Shown piece by piece: positions 17,497 through 25,245 of a stretch of 39,659 nucleotides of DNA (its first letter is position 1; each line of letters begins with the position of its first letter). The position numbers and the translations under genes are program-made. The notes below the pieces were generated by a model that saw only the letters and a program-made list of their open reading frames with translations, was not told where the DNA came from and ran no database searches. The stretch is from Calothrix anomala FACHB-343 (GTDB lineage Bacteria; Cyanobacteriota; Cyanobacteriia; Cyanobacteriales; Nostocaceae): contig NZ_JACJQG010000082.1 in NCBI RefSeq assembly GCF_014696435.1, positions 1 to 39,659 of the forward strand, in the 5' to 3' direction.

Positions 17497-17545
17497 TATA
17501 GCAATCCTAAATGAGCCATCAATACTTACTCCTCCTTGTCCATGT
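17497..17545. repeat. Half copy of the TATAGCAATCCT repeat family
   Basis: TATAGCAATCCT at 17497-17508 is identical to the end of the 1507-1600 element. AATACTTA and CTCCTTGTC follow in the same order as in the inverse reading of that element. The second inverted end is missing. It sits between the STAS and RsbW-type genes. Confidence 0.55.
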
Positions 17546-17572
17546 TGATAAAAACTAATACCAACTCAAAAT

Positions 17573-18043
17573 TTACCGAGTAATATCTTTCTTTAATAAC
17601 AGGCAGTTTTTATCCCCCGCTTCCCGCGTATAACTAACAGTCCAACCGTAATCTCTTTTAAGCCGTAAAAGAAAAATACAGCCCCAGTGAGCTTCCCGAT
17701 CTAAAGGGTTAAAACTGCCATTACTCGTTTGTTGATTAAGCTCGTCTAAAACTGCTTCTAGGTCGAAAATATCACCGCAATCCCAAATATAAATCTGGAA
17801 AGATTTGGAGTCAATTGTCGCTGCTAAGTCAACAGGAGTTTGTGAACTCAGGTGGCTGTGAGCGTGACGTACCACATTGGTAAAGCCTTCAAGCAAGGCA
17901 GTTTGACCTTCTATCCACATTTGGTATGGTAGATGCTTACAGTTGAATTGATCAAACCATTCTACAACTATTGCCATTTCATCTAAATCACTGGCAACTT
18001 GTAAAGCAGAATGATGCAGAAATGAATTTGTTTGCAGTGACAT
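17573..18043 (-). CDS. RsbW/SpoIIAB-type serine kinase (HATPase_c_2), anti-sigma-factor-like
   Basis: This 156-residue GHKL ATPase has N-box E52/N56 (LLEGFTNVVRHAH), a G1-type region around D88 (IWDCGDIFDLE) and a short late glycine region (WGCIFLLRL, about 120-128). Proteins of this type phosphorylate STAS antagonists on serine and sequester a partner. The ATG directly follows the stop codon of the STAS-sugar transferase gene (TAAATG), so the two are translated together. No sigma factor gene is in the window. This suggests that its partner here is the STAS domain on the transferase rather than a sigma factor, which is inference. The G1 motif (DCGDIFD in place of DxGxG) is looser than in SpoIIAB, but forms like it are common in cyanobacterial members. 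Confidence 0.85.
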   Translation of the reverse strand: MSLQTNSFLHHSALQVASDLDEMAIVVEWFDQFNCKHLPYQMWIEGQTALLEGFTNVVRHAHSHLSSQTPVDLAATIDSKSFQIYIWDCGDIFDLEAVLDELNQQTSNGSFNPLDREAHWGCIFLLRLKRDYGWTVSYTREAGDKNCLLLKKDITR

Positions 18044-19054
18044 TTAGACTGCCCCAGAATCTTTTTGGAAAAATACAGTAATTGTCTTGAAAATTAACTT
18101 TAAATCATAAAGTAAACTCCAATTATTTTGATAACGTAAATCGAGTTCAATTACATCCTCAAAGTTACGGATTTTTGAGCGCCCATTAACTTGCCACTCA
18201 CCGCTAAGTCCAGGTTTGACATCTAATCTTTGCCAATTAGCAATTTCATATTTTTCCATTTCATCGGGAGTTGGCGGACGAGTGCCAATTAAGCTCATAT
18301 CTCCGATGAGAATATTCCAAAATTGGGGAAATTCATCTAAGCTAGTTTTGCGCAGAAAGCTTCCCACACGGGTGATGCGTGGATCGGCATCATTTTTGAA
18401 AAAAGCACCAGATGCTTGGTTAGGAATAGTTGCTTTCAGTGCTTCTGCATTTGTCACCATTGAGCGAAACTTCCAAATGCGAAACCGTCTTCCCATCCAG
18501 CCACAGCGAGTTTGGCTAAATAGTATAGGCCCCGGACTATCGAGTTTAATCGCGATCGCAATTGGCACAAATAAGACAGCAGTGAGCATTAAGCCCAAAA
18601 TTGCACCGACAATATCAATGGCGCGTTTAATTGGCGATCGCACCGACGGATGGGTTAAGGGGGGACGCTGCTCAACTTTGCGGTTTAACGTCGGGATAAT
18701 CGCCTCTGTATTAGCTTCAATCTGAAATATCTCTTCTAAACCTACCAAAGAAAAAGCCAGTTGTACCTGGGGTTGCACGCTCCAAAAGACTAATTCAATA
18801 TTTTTGGCCTGTGCAGATTTATGATTCGTAATCAATGCACCAACGCCACTACTATCAATCAGTGCAGTCTGGCCAAAGTCTAAGATAATTTTTTTGATCG
18901 TATCTTCTTCCAACCATGTCTGAAACTGCTTACGGAAGGAAACAGCCTCAATCACAGTTAATCTGGCAGGTAGCTGAACTAAGAGCAGACCACCTTTACG
19001 AGTCGTCTTGAGAGATGCTGTAGTTGTAGTTTTCGTATTAGTCTGAGAACTCAT
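18044..19054 (-). CDS. STAS domain fused to an undecaprenyl-phosphate sugar-1-P transferase
   Basis: In this 336-residue fusion, residues about 20-125 are a STAS domain with S68 in LIDSSGVG, the site that RsbW-type kinases phosphorylate. A linker (126-140) leads to a bacterial sugar transferase (PF02397, WcaJ/ExoY group) at 142-330. It has a membrane segment at about 147-170, the conserved WKFRSM, DADPRITRVG, catalytic D240-E241 in TSLDEFPQFWNIL, and GTRPP. The enzyme loads the first sugar-1-phosphate onto the lipid carrier, starting exopolysaccharide synthesis at the inner face of the plasma membrane. The gene overlaps pssE-like upstream by 4 bases (ATGA) and abuts the RsbW-type gene downstream. 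The fusion puts the phosphorylatable switch on the priming enzyme itself. Standard members have instead either no N-terminal domain or membrane helices and a CoA-binding-like domain. Confidence 0.92.
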   Translation of the reverse strand: MSSQTNTKTTTTASLKTTRKGGLLLVQLPARLTVIEAVSFRKQFQTWLEEDTIKKIILDFGQTALIDSSGVGALITNHKSAQAKNIELVFWSVQPQVQLAFSLVGLEEIFQIEANTEAIIPTLNRKVEQRPPLTHPSVRSPIKRAIDIVGAILGLMLTAVLFVPIAIAIKLDSPGPILFSQTRCGWMGRRFRIWKFRSMVTNAEALKATIPNQASGAFFKNDADPRITRVGSFLRKTSLDEFPQFWNILIGDMSLIGTRPPTPDEMEKYEIANWQRLDVKPGLSGEWQVNGRSKIRNFEDVIELDLRYQNNWSLLYDLKLIFKTITVFFQKDSGAV

Positions 19055-19566
19055 AATTTAGACACACCTACTGACAATTCTGGAAAACTTTCACCAAAGC
19101 GAGCTTGCAGACTATTGCAAAGTGCGATCGCACTCGCCGTAGACACATCTGCAATCGATATCTGTTCAGGAGCCTCAATAAATCGCACCAAATCTGCCGG
19201 CGACCAAGCTATAGGTACATTCAACTGCGATAGTGCTAGCGCTAGTTCTACTTGATGATCGTCAACATGTTCGCCAAATCTCTGGCTGCGAGGTACCAAA
19301 ATATAGGGTTTATCCAAAGAATCTAACAGCAGTAAAGTTCCTTCGCCACAATGAGCAATCACGATTCGCGCCTGCTGAATCAATTCCTGAAATTGCTCTT
19401 CTTTGACAAAACGATAAACCCGCGCACCAGCAGGTAAAACGGCGTTAGAACTGCCATACTGCACCACAACTTCCTCATCAATGAGTTGTGTTTGCAGTAA
19501 TACCTCAATCCAAGACATCAAACGGTTGAAAGGATACTGTTCCGAACCAACTGTGACAAAAATCAT
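19051..19566 (-). CDS. PssE/Alg13-like glycosyltransferase subunit (GT28 C-terminal type)
   Basis: This 171-residue protein resembles the donor-binding half of bipartite glycosyltransferases (Alg13, PssE, CpsG). Recognisable parts are the N-terminal MIFVTVGSEQYPFNRLM, the IAHCGEGTLLLL nucleotide-sugar motif (about 90-101) and the VDDHQ motif (about 122-126). It acts with the adjacent PssD/Alg14-like membrane subunit, with which it overlaps by 4 bases. In homologous systems the pair adds the second sugar onto the lipid-linked monosaccharide, which fits the priming transferase directly downstream. Confidence 0.88.
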   Translation of the reverse strand: MIFVTVGSEQYPFNRLMSWIEVLLQTQLIDEEVVVQYGSSNAVLPAGARVYRFVKEEQFQELIQQARIVIAHCGEGTLLLLDSLDKPYILVPRSQRFGEHVDDHQVELALALSQLNVPIAWSPADLVRFIEAPEQISIADVSTASAIALCNSLQARFGESFPELSVGVSKL

Positions 19567-20018
19567 AGACTTTCCTGGGGAACGATCAGTTCAGCTTGGG
19601 GATAACGAGCTTGTAGTTGGGGCCATTGCACATATAAGACGCTTAAAAAAGGCAAAGTTAACCTCGCAGATAAACTTAAAGTCTCAATTCGCGTCACAGA
19701 TTCAATAAACGCTGTTTTACAACCTAACAACTTACCCAAAATCAAAAAAGGTACAGCAACTCCTGCACCTGTAGAGATAATCAAGTCAGGTTGATTTTGG
19801 TTAATAACTTGAAAAGCTAACAGCAAATTCCGGAAAAAATTCGGTAAATTGCGATTAGTTGGACTAAAAGCCCAATATACAGTTTCTTCGGACAAAGCTG
19901 CTTGTGTAGTTGCGCTTTTAAAAGTTACCCAAACCCGCTCATGCGGTTCCCAAAACGGACGCAATTGCTGCAGACCTTTAAAATGTCCTCCAGAGGAACA
20001 AACTAATAATACCTTCAT
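19563..20018 (-). CDS. PssD/Alg14-like glycosyltransferase membrane subunit
   Basis: This 151-residue protein has the Alg14-type start MKVLLVCSSGGHFKGLQQL, the ISTGAGVAVPFL motif (about 80-91) and a FIESVTRIETLS segment typical of PssD/CpsF. It anchors the PssE/Alg13-like subunit at the membrane. It is the first gene of a tightly packed leftward operon: pssD-like, pssE-like, STAS-sugar transferase, RsbW-type kinase. Each junction overlaps by 4 bases or abuts. The start ATG at 20018 is clear from the conserved N-terminus. Confidence 0.88.
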   Translation of the reverse strand: MKVLLVCSSGGHFKGLQQLRPFWEPHERVWVTFKSATTQAALSEETVYWAFSPTNRNLPNFFRNLLLAFQVINQNQPDLIISTGAGVAVPFLILGKLLGCKTAFIESVTRIETLSLSARLTLPFLSVLYVQWPQLQARYPQAELIVPQESL

Positions 20019-20447
20019 AGATAAAGATAAATTTCCCTGAAAATGCTATTTTGTGATGATAAAAGTCAGATTCTACAGATTTTCCCGAAAAACTTGGTGC
20101 AAAATGATTGAACACCTTTTTGAGAAGTTATAAATTGCTTCCTAACTTCTCACTTATTGACCTTTATACACTATTTCACAACTTTCAAGTATTTTCCAGA
20201 AAATTTTTGACATATTTGCTACCAGTTTTTCTGGGAAGTATAGCAAGTCTTTTACTCTTGAGGCGGGATAAAGCTTCTGGATTTAGACAATCCACAACTA
20301 AACACATTTGATGGAAAACAATATATTTATTTAGGTAAAAAGTACTAAATAAAACGTTATTAATTACGCAAAGATAAGTGTATGCACCGATGTAGATAAA
20401 CATGATTTTATTTAATCTGTAGAGACATTAGTGTTATTAATTTGACA
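20019..20447. other. Divergent intergenic region of the polysaccharide locus
   Basis: About 430 AT-rich bases lie between the leftward pssD-like operon and the rightward GT2 gene. The frames inside are short, overlap each other on opposite strands and show no family features. It must hold promoters in both directions, but no -35/-10 pair with correct spacing stands out. Confidence 0.5.
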
Positions 20448-21479
20448 ATGAGTGGTCATGCTAAAGTTTCTGTGATTGTGCCTGTCTATCAAGTAGAGAA
20501 GTACATACATGAAACAATTAGTTCAATTTTGCAGCAGACATGGCAGGACTTTGAGCTATTAATTATAGATGACGAATCGCGCGATCGCAGTATCGAGATT
20601 TGTCGAGAATTTACCGATAGTAGAATCAAAATCATTAGCCAAAAAAATCGCGGATTAGCAGGAGCAAGAAATACAGGGATTCGCCATGCTCAAGGGGAAT
20701 ATTTAGCTTTCCTAGATTCTGACGATTTATGGCTACCACAGAAATTAGAAAAGCATCTACATCATTTAGAAAATAACCCAACTATCGGTATTAGTTTTAG
20801 CCGCTCTGCCTTTATTGATGAACAAGGAAAGCCATTAGGCATCTATCAAATGCCTAAACTCAAAAATATCAGTGCTAGCGATTTATTCTGCCGCAATCCT
20901 ATCGGTAACGGTTCCGCCGTAGTCATTCGCCGGGAAGTTTTGCAAGAAATTAAATTTGCAGAGACTGTTGATGGCGTCCTAGAAGACTGGTATTTTGATG
21001 AAAGCTTCCGTCAATCTGAAGATATAGAATGCTGGTTGCGCATCATTCTGCAAACCAAATGGCAAATTGAAGGTATTCCTGAAGCTTTGACTTTATATCG
21101 CGTCAACTCTGGTGGTTTGTCTGCAAATCTGCTCAAGCAACTAGAATCTTGGGAACGGATTATTGATAAAGCCAAAGTATACGCCCCAGAATTCATTGCA
21201 AAATGGGAAAATCCGGCTAGAGCCTATCAATTAAGATATCTAGCTCGAAGAGCTGTGAGACAACGCGATAGTAAGGTTGCAGTAGAACTAGTCAATCGTG
21301 CATTGATGACTCATTGGCAAATACTGTTAGCAGAACCTCATCGCACAATCTTGACTATATTGGCAGCTTATTTGCAGCACCTTCTCCCTAAATCATTTTA
21401 TTCTCAGATAGAAGCTCTCAGTCTGCAAATCACAGGCGCTAATCAAAAACGCCAAATTAACCAAGACCAATTTGTTTAA
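20448..21479 (+). CDS. Family 2 glycosyltransferase (first of two paralogues)
   Basis: This is a 343-residue GT2 (GT-A fold) enzyme. It has the VSVIVPVYQVEKYI start, D41-D42 in the nucleotide-binding strand, NRGLAGARNTGIRHAQG, and the metal-binding D90-S-D92-D93. The remainder is a helical acceptor region. It transfers a sugar from a nucleotide donor onto the lipid-linked repeat unit at the cytoplasmic face. The start is the ATG at 20448; a TTG two codons earlier is possible. The length and most motifs match the GT2 gene at 23998 closely, so the two are duplicates flanking the GT4 and flippase genes. The donor and acceptor sugars cannot be told from sequence. Confidence 0.92.
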   Translation: MSGHAKVSVIVPVYQVEKYIHETISSILQQTWQDFELLIIDDESRDRSIEICREFTDSRIKIISQKNRGLAGARNTGIRHAQGEYLAFLDSDDLWLPQKLEKHLHHLENNPTIGISFSRSAFIDEQGKPLGIYQMPKLKNISASDLFCRNPIGNGSAVVIRREVLQEIKFAETVDGVLEDWYFDESFRQSEDIECWLRIILQTKWQIEGIPEALTLYRVNSGGLSANLLKQLESWERIIDKAKVYAPEFIAKWENPARAYQLRYLARRAVRQRDSKVAVELVNRALMTHWQILLAEPHRTILTILAAYLQHLLPKSFYSQIEALSLQITGANQKRQINQDQFV

Positions 21480-21533
21480 TTGCGTTCATCTTTGTTCCCT
21501 AATCTAGCAATTTTCACTCATCTTCTCTTCAGT

Positions 21534-21614
21534 TTCGGCTGTTCTCGATAAGTCTGAGAGAAGCCGAAGCCTAACTCCATTTTTTGTCTTGGCTGTTAAC
21601 TACTGGGTTAACAG
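21534..21614 (+). other. Two consecutive hairpins between GT2 and GT4 genes
   Basis: TTCGGCT (21534-21540) pairs with AGCCGAA (21562-21568), with extra pairing inside (TTCTC/GAGAA). CTGTTAAC (21593-21600) pairs perfectly with GTTAACAG (21607-21614) around a 6-base loop. A TTTTTT run follows the first hairpin at about 21580-21585, so that one might act as a weak terminator or attenuator within the polysaccharide locus. Confidence 0.45.
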
Positions 21615-21656
21615 TCAAATTTCGAATTGTTAATTAATAATATCTGAGTTAAAAAA

Positions 21657-22637
21657 ATGAAGCCAAGAATATTACATTTAATCAGCGACACAAAAATGGG
21701 TGGAATTATGTCTGCCCTCAAAAGTTTGACAACTTCCTATTTAAAAGATAAATGGGATTTTGTGATCGGCTCTAGTAAAAAACTATCAAATAATAAATCA
21801 TCATTTAAAGTCATTATTTTTCATGATTCCCGTAATTGGAAACGCTTACTCAAATTATTAATCATCAAACTTAAAAACCCCCAAAGCCAAATAGTTATTC
21901 ACGAACATCATTATTCTGAGGGATTTGTGCAATGTAATGTGCCTAACAAATCTCGATTTTATTTGATGCTCAAGTTGTCTTATGGTCTTGCTGACTGGGT
22001 AGTAGCTATCTCTTACGGTCAAGAAAAATGGTTAAAAGAAAACCGCTTAGTTTCTGCGAAAAAATTAGTTTTAATTCAGCAGTGTCGAGCGCTGAATGAT
22101 TTTTTCACAGTTCCACCAAAACCTATCGAAAAACCATTAATTGTCGGAGCTTATGGGCGGTTTCATCCGCAAAAAGGATTTGATACTTTACTAGAGGCTA
22201 TGAAATTAATTCCCAATTCACCGATTAAATTACGCATTGCTGGTGAGGGGGATGAAGAAACCAAATTAAAACAATTAGCCCAAGGATTGAATAACGTTGA
22301 ATTTATTGGGAGAGTTGATAATGTACCTGAGTTTCTCCAAACCTGTGATGCAGTAGCAATACCCTCGCGCTGGGAACCAATGGGAATAGTTGGCGTAGAA
22401 GCTAAAGCAGCAGGTAGGTTTGTGATTGCTACCGAGATAGATGGTTTAACTGAACAAGTTGCTCACTGTGGTGTTCTAGTTCCCCCCCAAGATCCAGAAA
22501 AACTCGCTCAGGCGATCGCCTCTATTCCTGAGCAAGATATAGAAGCACTAGCTAAAATTGGACGCCAATCAGTAGAAGGCGCTTGGGAGAAATACTTAGA
22601 CGAATGGGATACTTTTCTCAGCCAAATAACTCAATAA
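21657..22637 (+). CDS. Family 4 glycosyltransferase
   Basis: This 326-residue GT-B retaining glycosyltransferase has a short N-terminal acceptor domain (about 1-155, MKPRILHLISDTKMGG). Its GT4 C-terminal domain carries GAYGRFHPQKGFDTLLEA (164-181), GEGDEETKLKQ and the E-x7-E motif, E240 to E248 (WEPMGIVGVE). It acts in the cytoplasm on the growing lipid-linked oligosaccharide. The gene follows the GT2 after 177 bases containing two hairpins and is 31 bases upstream of the flippase. The sugar is not predictable. Confidence 0.92.
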   Translation: MKPRILHLISDTKMGGIMSALKSLTTSYLKDKWDFVIGSSKKLSNNKSSFKVIIFHDSRNWKRLLKLLIIKLKNPQSQIVIHEHHYSEGFVQCNVPNKSRFYLMLKLSYGLADWVVAISYGQEKWLKENRLVSAKKLVLIQQCRALNDFFTVPPKPIEKPLIVGAYGRFHPQKGFDTLLEAMKLIPNSPIKLRIAGEGDEETKLKQLAQGLNNVEFIGRVDNVPEFLQTCDAVAIPSRWEPMGIVGVEAKAAGRFVIATEIDGLTEQVAHCGVLVPPQDPEKLAQAIASIPEQDIEALAKIGRQSVEGAWEKYLDEWDTFLSQITQ

Positions 22638-22668
22638 CTTCCCTCATATTTTTCAGGAATAAATCAAG

Positions 22669-23964
22669 ATGAATTTGGCTAAAGATTTCACGAGCAAAAT
22701 TAGATATAAACTCTCAGATAAATTTATTCAAAATTTTAGCTGGCTAGGGGGAGCACAAATTGTCTATCGCTTTTTTCGGTTAGCAACTACAATCACATTA
22801 GCTCGGTTATTAAACCCTGTTGATTATGGTTTAGCTGCACTCGTATTAACTACCAATGAATTTGTCAATGTATTTGCCCAATCTGGCATTGACGTTAAGC
22901 TAATTCAAGCACCAGAAAAAGAACTTAATGAATTATGTAACACGGCCTATTGGTTAAATTGGTTGATGTATAGTGGGATTTTTCTCATCCAATGTATTGT
23001 TGCTTTTATTATTGGCTGGGCTTATGGCAACATGCAATTGATTTTGCCAATATGTCTCATGGCAACAGTTTATTTAACTATCCCCATTGCCTTAGTACAA
23101 TGTGTGTTAATTCAGCGCGAAAATCGTATGAGCGTTATAGCTGTAACTCACATGTTGCAGCTCTGCATTGATTGCGTATTAACCATTATCCTGGCTTTCC
23201 TCGGCTTGGGAATGTGGGCGATTATTTTACCAAAAATCTTAGTAGCTCCTATTTGGGTATGGCGATGTTATGCTCATCATCCTTGGCGAGTCAATAGTAA
23301 ATTTACATTAAAAAACTGGCAAGAAATAGTCAAATTTGGTCGAAATATATTAGGTTCTCAACTGCTAACAACTCTCAGGAATAATATTGATTATTTCTTA
23401 GTCGGTACATTTTTAGGAGTTGAGCAATTAGGAGTATATTATTTTGCTTTTAATGCAGGATTAGGTATTAGCCTGGGTATTATTACAGCCTTTAGCTCGG
23501 CTTTATTTCCTTATTTATGCTCCGTCAGCAATAATCTTGAACGGTTAAAAGAACGGTTCTTTAAAGGTTTAAAAACCGTTGCTTTAATTACAATTCCGCT
23601 CATCTTACTGCAATCCACTACATCACCTTTTTATGTACCCTTAATCTTTGGTCAAAAGTGGGTAATAGCAGGTGCAGTACCAATTTTGATTCTTATTTGT
23701 TTATCTGCGATTCCTCGCCCTTTTGGAGATGCAGCTTCCCAAATTCTACGTGCAGTCAATAAACCAGATATCGATTTTAAATGGAATGTAATTTTTACAG
23801 CCATTTTAGTATTTGGTTTACTCGTAGGTTTACAGTGGGGTTTAGTTGGTGTCGCCGCCGCAGTCCTAATTGTCCATGTTGTCACCATACCTATCTTCAC
23901 CCTTTGGTCGAGTAGATACGTCATCACCACCCATCCCGATACAATCTTTAAAACCTCTCTTTAA
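22669..23964 (+). CDS. Wzx-type polysaccharide flippase (MOP/oligosaccharidyl-lipid flippase)
   Basis: This 431-residue, very hydrophobic protein has about 12 predicted membrane helices. It contains the family's early segment (FSWLGGAQIVYRFFRLATT..LARLLNPVDYGLAAL) and a later LGVEQLGVYYFAFNAGLG. It flips the undecaprenyl-linked repeat unit from the cytoplasmic to the periplasmic face of the plasma membrane for polymerisation. An AGGA element precedes the ATG. It sits between the GT4 and the second GT2, all on the plus strand with 30-34-base gaps, which is a clear operon. Confidence 0.92.
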   Translation: MNLAKDFTSKIRYKLSDKFIQNFSWLGGAQIVYRFFRLATTITLARLLNPVDYGLAALVLTTNEFVNVFAQSGIDVKLIQAPEKELNELCNTAYWLNWLMYSGIFLIQCIVAFIIGWAYGNMQLILPICLMATVYLTIPIALVQCVLIQRENRMSVIAVTHMLQLCIDCVLTIILAFLGLGMWAIILPKILVAPIWVWRCYAHHPWRVNSKFTLKNWQEIVKFGRNILGSQLLTTLRNNIDYFLVGTFLGVEQLGVYYFAFNAGLGISLGIITAFSSALFPYLCSVSNNLERLKERFFKGLKTVALITIPLILLQSTTSPFYVPLIFGQKWVIAGAVPILILICLSAIPRPFGDAASQILRAVNKPDIDFKWNVIFTAILVFGLLVGLQWGLVGVAAAVLIVHVVTIPIFTLWSSRYVITTHPDTIFKTSL

Positions 23965-23997
23965 CGCTCAATTTAAATCTCAAATTGGATAAATTAT

Positions 23998-25029
23998 ATG
24001 CCGAAAATTTCGGTCATCGTACCAGTTTATCAAGTCGAAGCTTACATTGCAGATACAATCTCTTCAGTTTTGGCGCAAACATACTCAGACTTTGAATTAT
24101 TACTTATCGATGATGGTTCCCCAGATAAAAGTATAGATATTTGTCGGCAATTTACAGATTCTCGAATTAAAATTATCTCTCAACAAAATAGAGGATTAGC
24201 GGGAGCTAGAAACACAGGTATTCGCCACGCACAAGGCGAATATTTAGCATTTTTAGATTCTGACGATCTTTGGACACCAGAAAAACTAGAAAAACATCTC
24301 ATTCATTTAGAAAACTCACCTTCTGTCGGCGTTAGTTTTAGTCGCTCTGCTTTTATCAATGAGACTGGAGAGTTCATGAATGAATATCAAATGCCGCGAC
24401 TCAAAGACATTACCCCATTCCATTTACTTCAAGGTAATCATGTTGGTAATGGCTCCGCACCAGTTGTGCGACGAAAAGTGTTTGAGGAAATTAAATTTAC
24501 TGCAAATTTGCATGGTACTGTCGAGGATTTTTATTTTGATGAAGCCTTTAAACGTGCAGAAGATATTGAATGTTGGCTGCGTGTAGCTATTCAAACCAAT
24601 TGGCAGATTGAAGGCATACCAGAAGCTTTAACATTATACAGAGTAAATTCTCAAGGTCTTTCAGCTAGTTTATTACAGCAATTTGACTCTTGGAAACAAG
24701 TATTAGAAAAAACTCGTGCTTATGCACCTGATTTAATTGCTCAATGGGAAAATTTATCTCAAGCATACCAGTTACGATATCTAGCAAGAACATCTGTACG
24801 TTTACGCATGGACGCTCTCGCCGTTAAATTGATTCACCAAGCGCTAAAAACACACTGGTTTATAATATTTGAAGAACCTCGATTTACAATTTCTACTTTA
24901 GTTGCAGCTTATTTGCTCTGGCTCTTACCAAAGAATCTTTATAACCAAATCGAGATTTATGCTATCGAAAAAATGCGAAGATTACGCAGACAGCCCATTT
25001 TTTCAGATAAGCCAGGACTCATACAATAA
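23998..25029 (+). CDS. Family 2 glycosyltransferase (second paralogue)
   Basis: This 343-residue GT2 is collinear with the enzyme at 20448 along its whole length. Shared parts include the VPVYQVE start, D38-D39, the NRGLAGARNTGIRHAQG block, D87-S-D89-D90, and the later NGSA, EDIECWLR and LTLYRVNS blocks. The duplicates differ most between about residues 110 and 160 and at the C-terminus, where acceptor specificity usually lies. This fits duplication followed by change of acceptor or donor. The stop codon coincides with the first base of a 133-bp inverted-repeat element. Confidence 0.92.
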   Translation: MPKISVIVPVYQVEAYIADTISSVLAQTYSDFELLLIDDGSPDKSIDICRQFTDSRIKIISQQNRGLAGARNTGIRHAQGEYLAFLDSDDLWTPEKLEKHLIHLENSPSVGVSFSRSAFINETGEFMNEYQMPRLKDITPFHLLQGNHVGNGSAPVVRRKVFEEIKFTANLHGTVEDFYFDEAFKRAEDIECWLRVAIQTNWQIEGIPEALTLYRVNSQGLSASLLQQFDSWKQVLEKTRAYAPDLIAQWENLSQAYQLRYLARTSVRLRMDALAVKLIHQALKTHWFIIFEEPRFTISTLVAAYLLWLLPKNLYNQIEIYAIEKMRRLRRQPIFSDKPGLIQ

Positions 25030-25161
25030 GGGACTTCCAACTAAAAAAATATAAAGTGCGATGTGAGCAGAGGGAGCAGAGGATGCAGAGGGAGCAGAGG
25101 AGGAAGAATATAATTGCGATCTTCGCGCTTAAACTGGATAATTTAATTTCTGGAAGTCCCT
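25029..25161. repeat. 133-bp element with 11-bp perfect inverted ends (MITE-like)
   Basis: AGGGACTTCCA (25029-25039) is exactly inverted as TGGAAGTCCCT (25151-25161). Inside are GAGCAGAGG-type purine repeats and no coding capacity. The left end starts at the last base of the GT2 stop codon, so an insertion may have occurred at the very end of the gene. It does not resemble the 1507-1600 family. Confidence 0.6.
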
Positions 25162-25182
25162 AAACAGATTTATTCCCTTAAT

Positions 25183-25221
25183 ATAAGAAAACCGACTTTT
25201 TCAACAAGTCGGTTTTCTTAT
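25183..25221. terminator. Bidirectional hairpin terminator
   Basis: ATAAGAAAACCGACTT (25183-25198) forms a perfect 16-bp stem with AAGTCGGTTTTCTTAT (25206-25221) around a 7-base loop. A/T runs sit on both flanks. It lies between the rightward GT2 operon and the leftward GT61 gene, exactly where a terminator for both is expected. Confidence 0.85.
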
Positions 25222-25245
25222 AGAGTGAATTAATACAATAGACTA

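Noticed and set aside
20207-20244. TTGACA upstream of the GT2 gene as a -35 box
   Set aside because: The next TATA-like hexamer (TATAGC, 20239) is 26 bases away; nothing suitable lies at 16-18 bases.
20108-20403. Two opposed short frames between the pssD-like and GT2 genes
   Set aside because: They overlap each other on opposite strands, lack ribosome-binding sites and have no family features.
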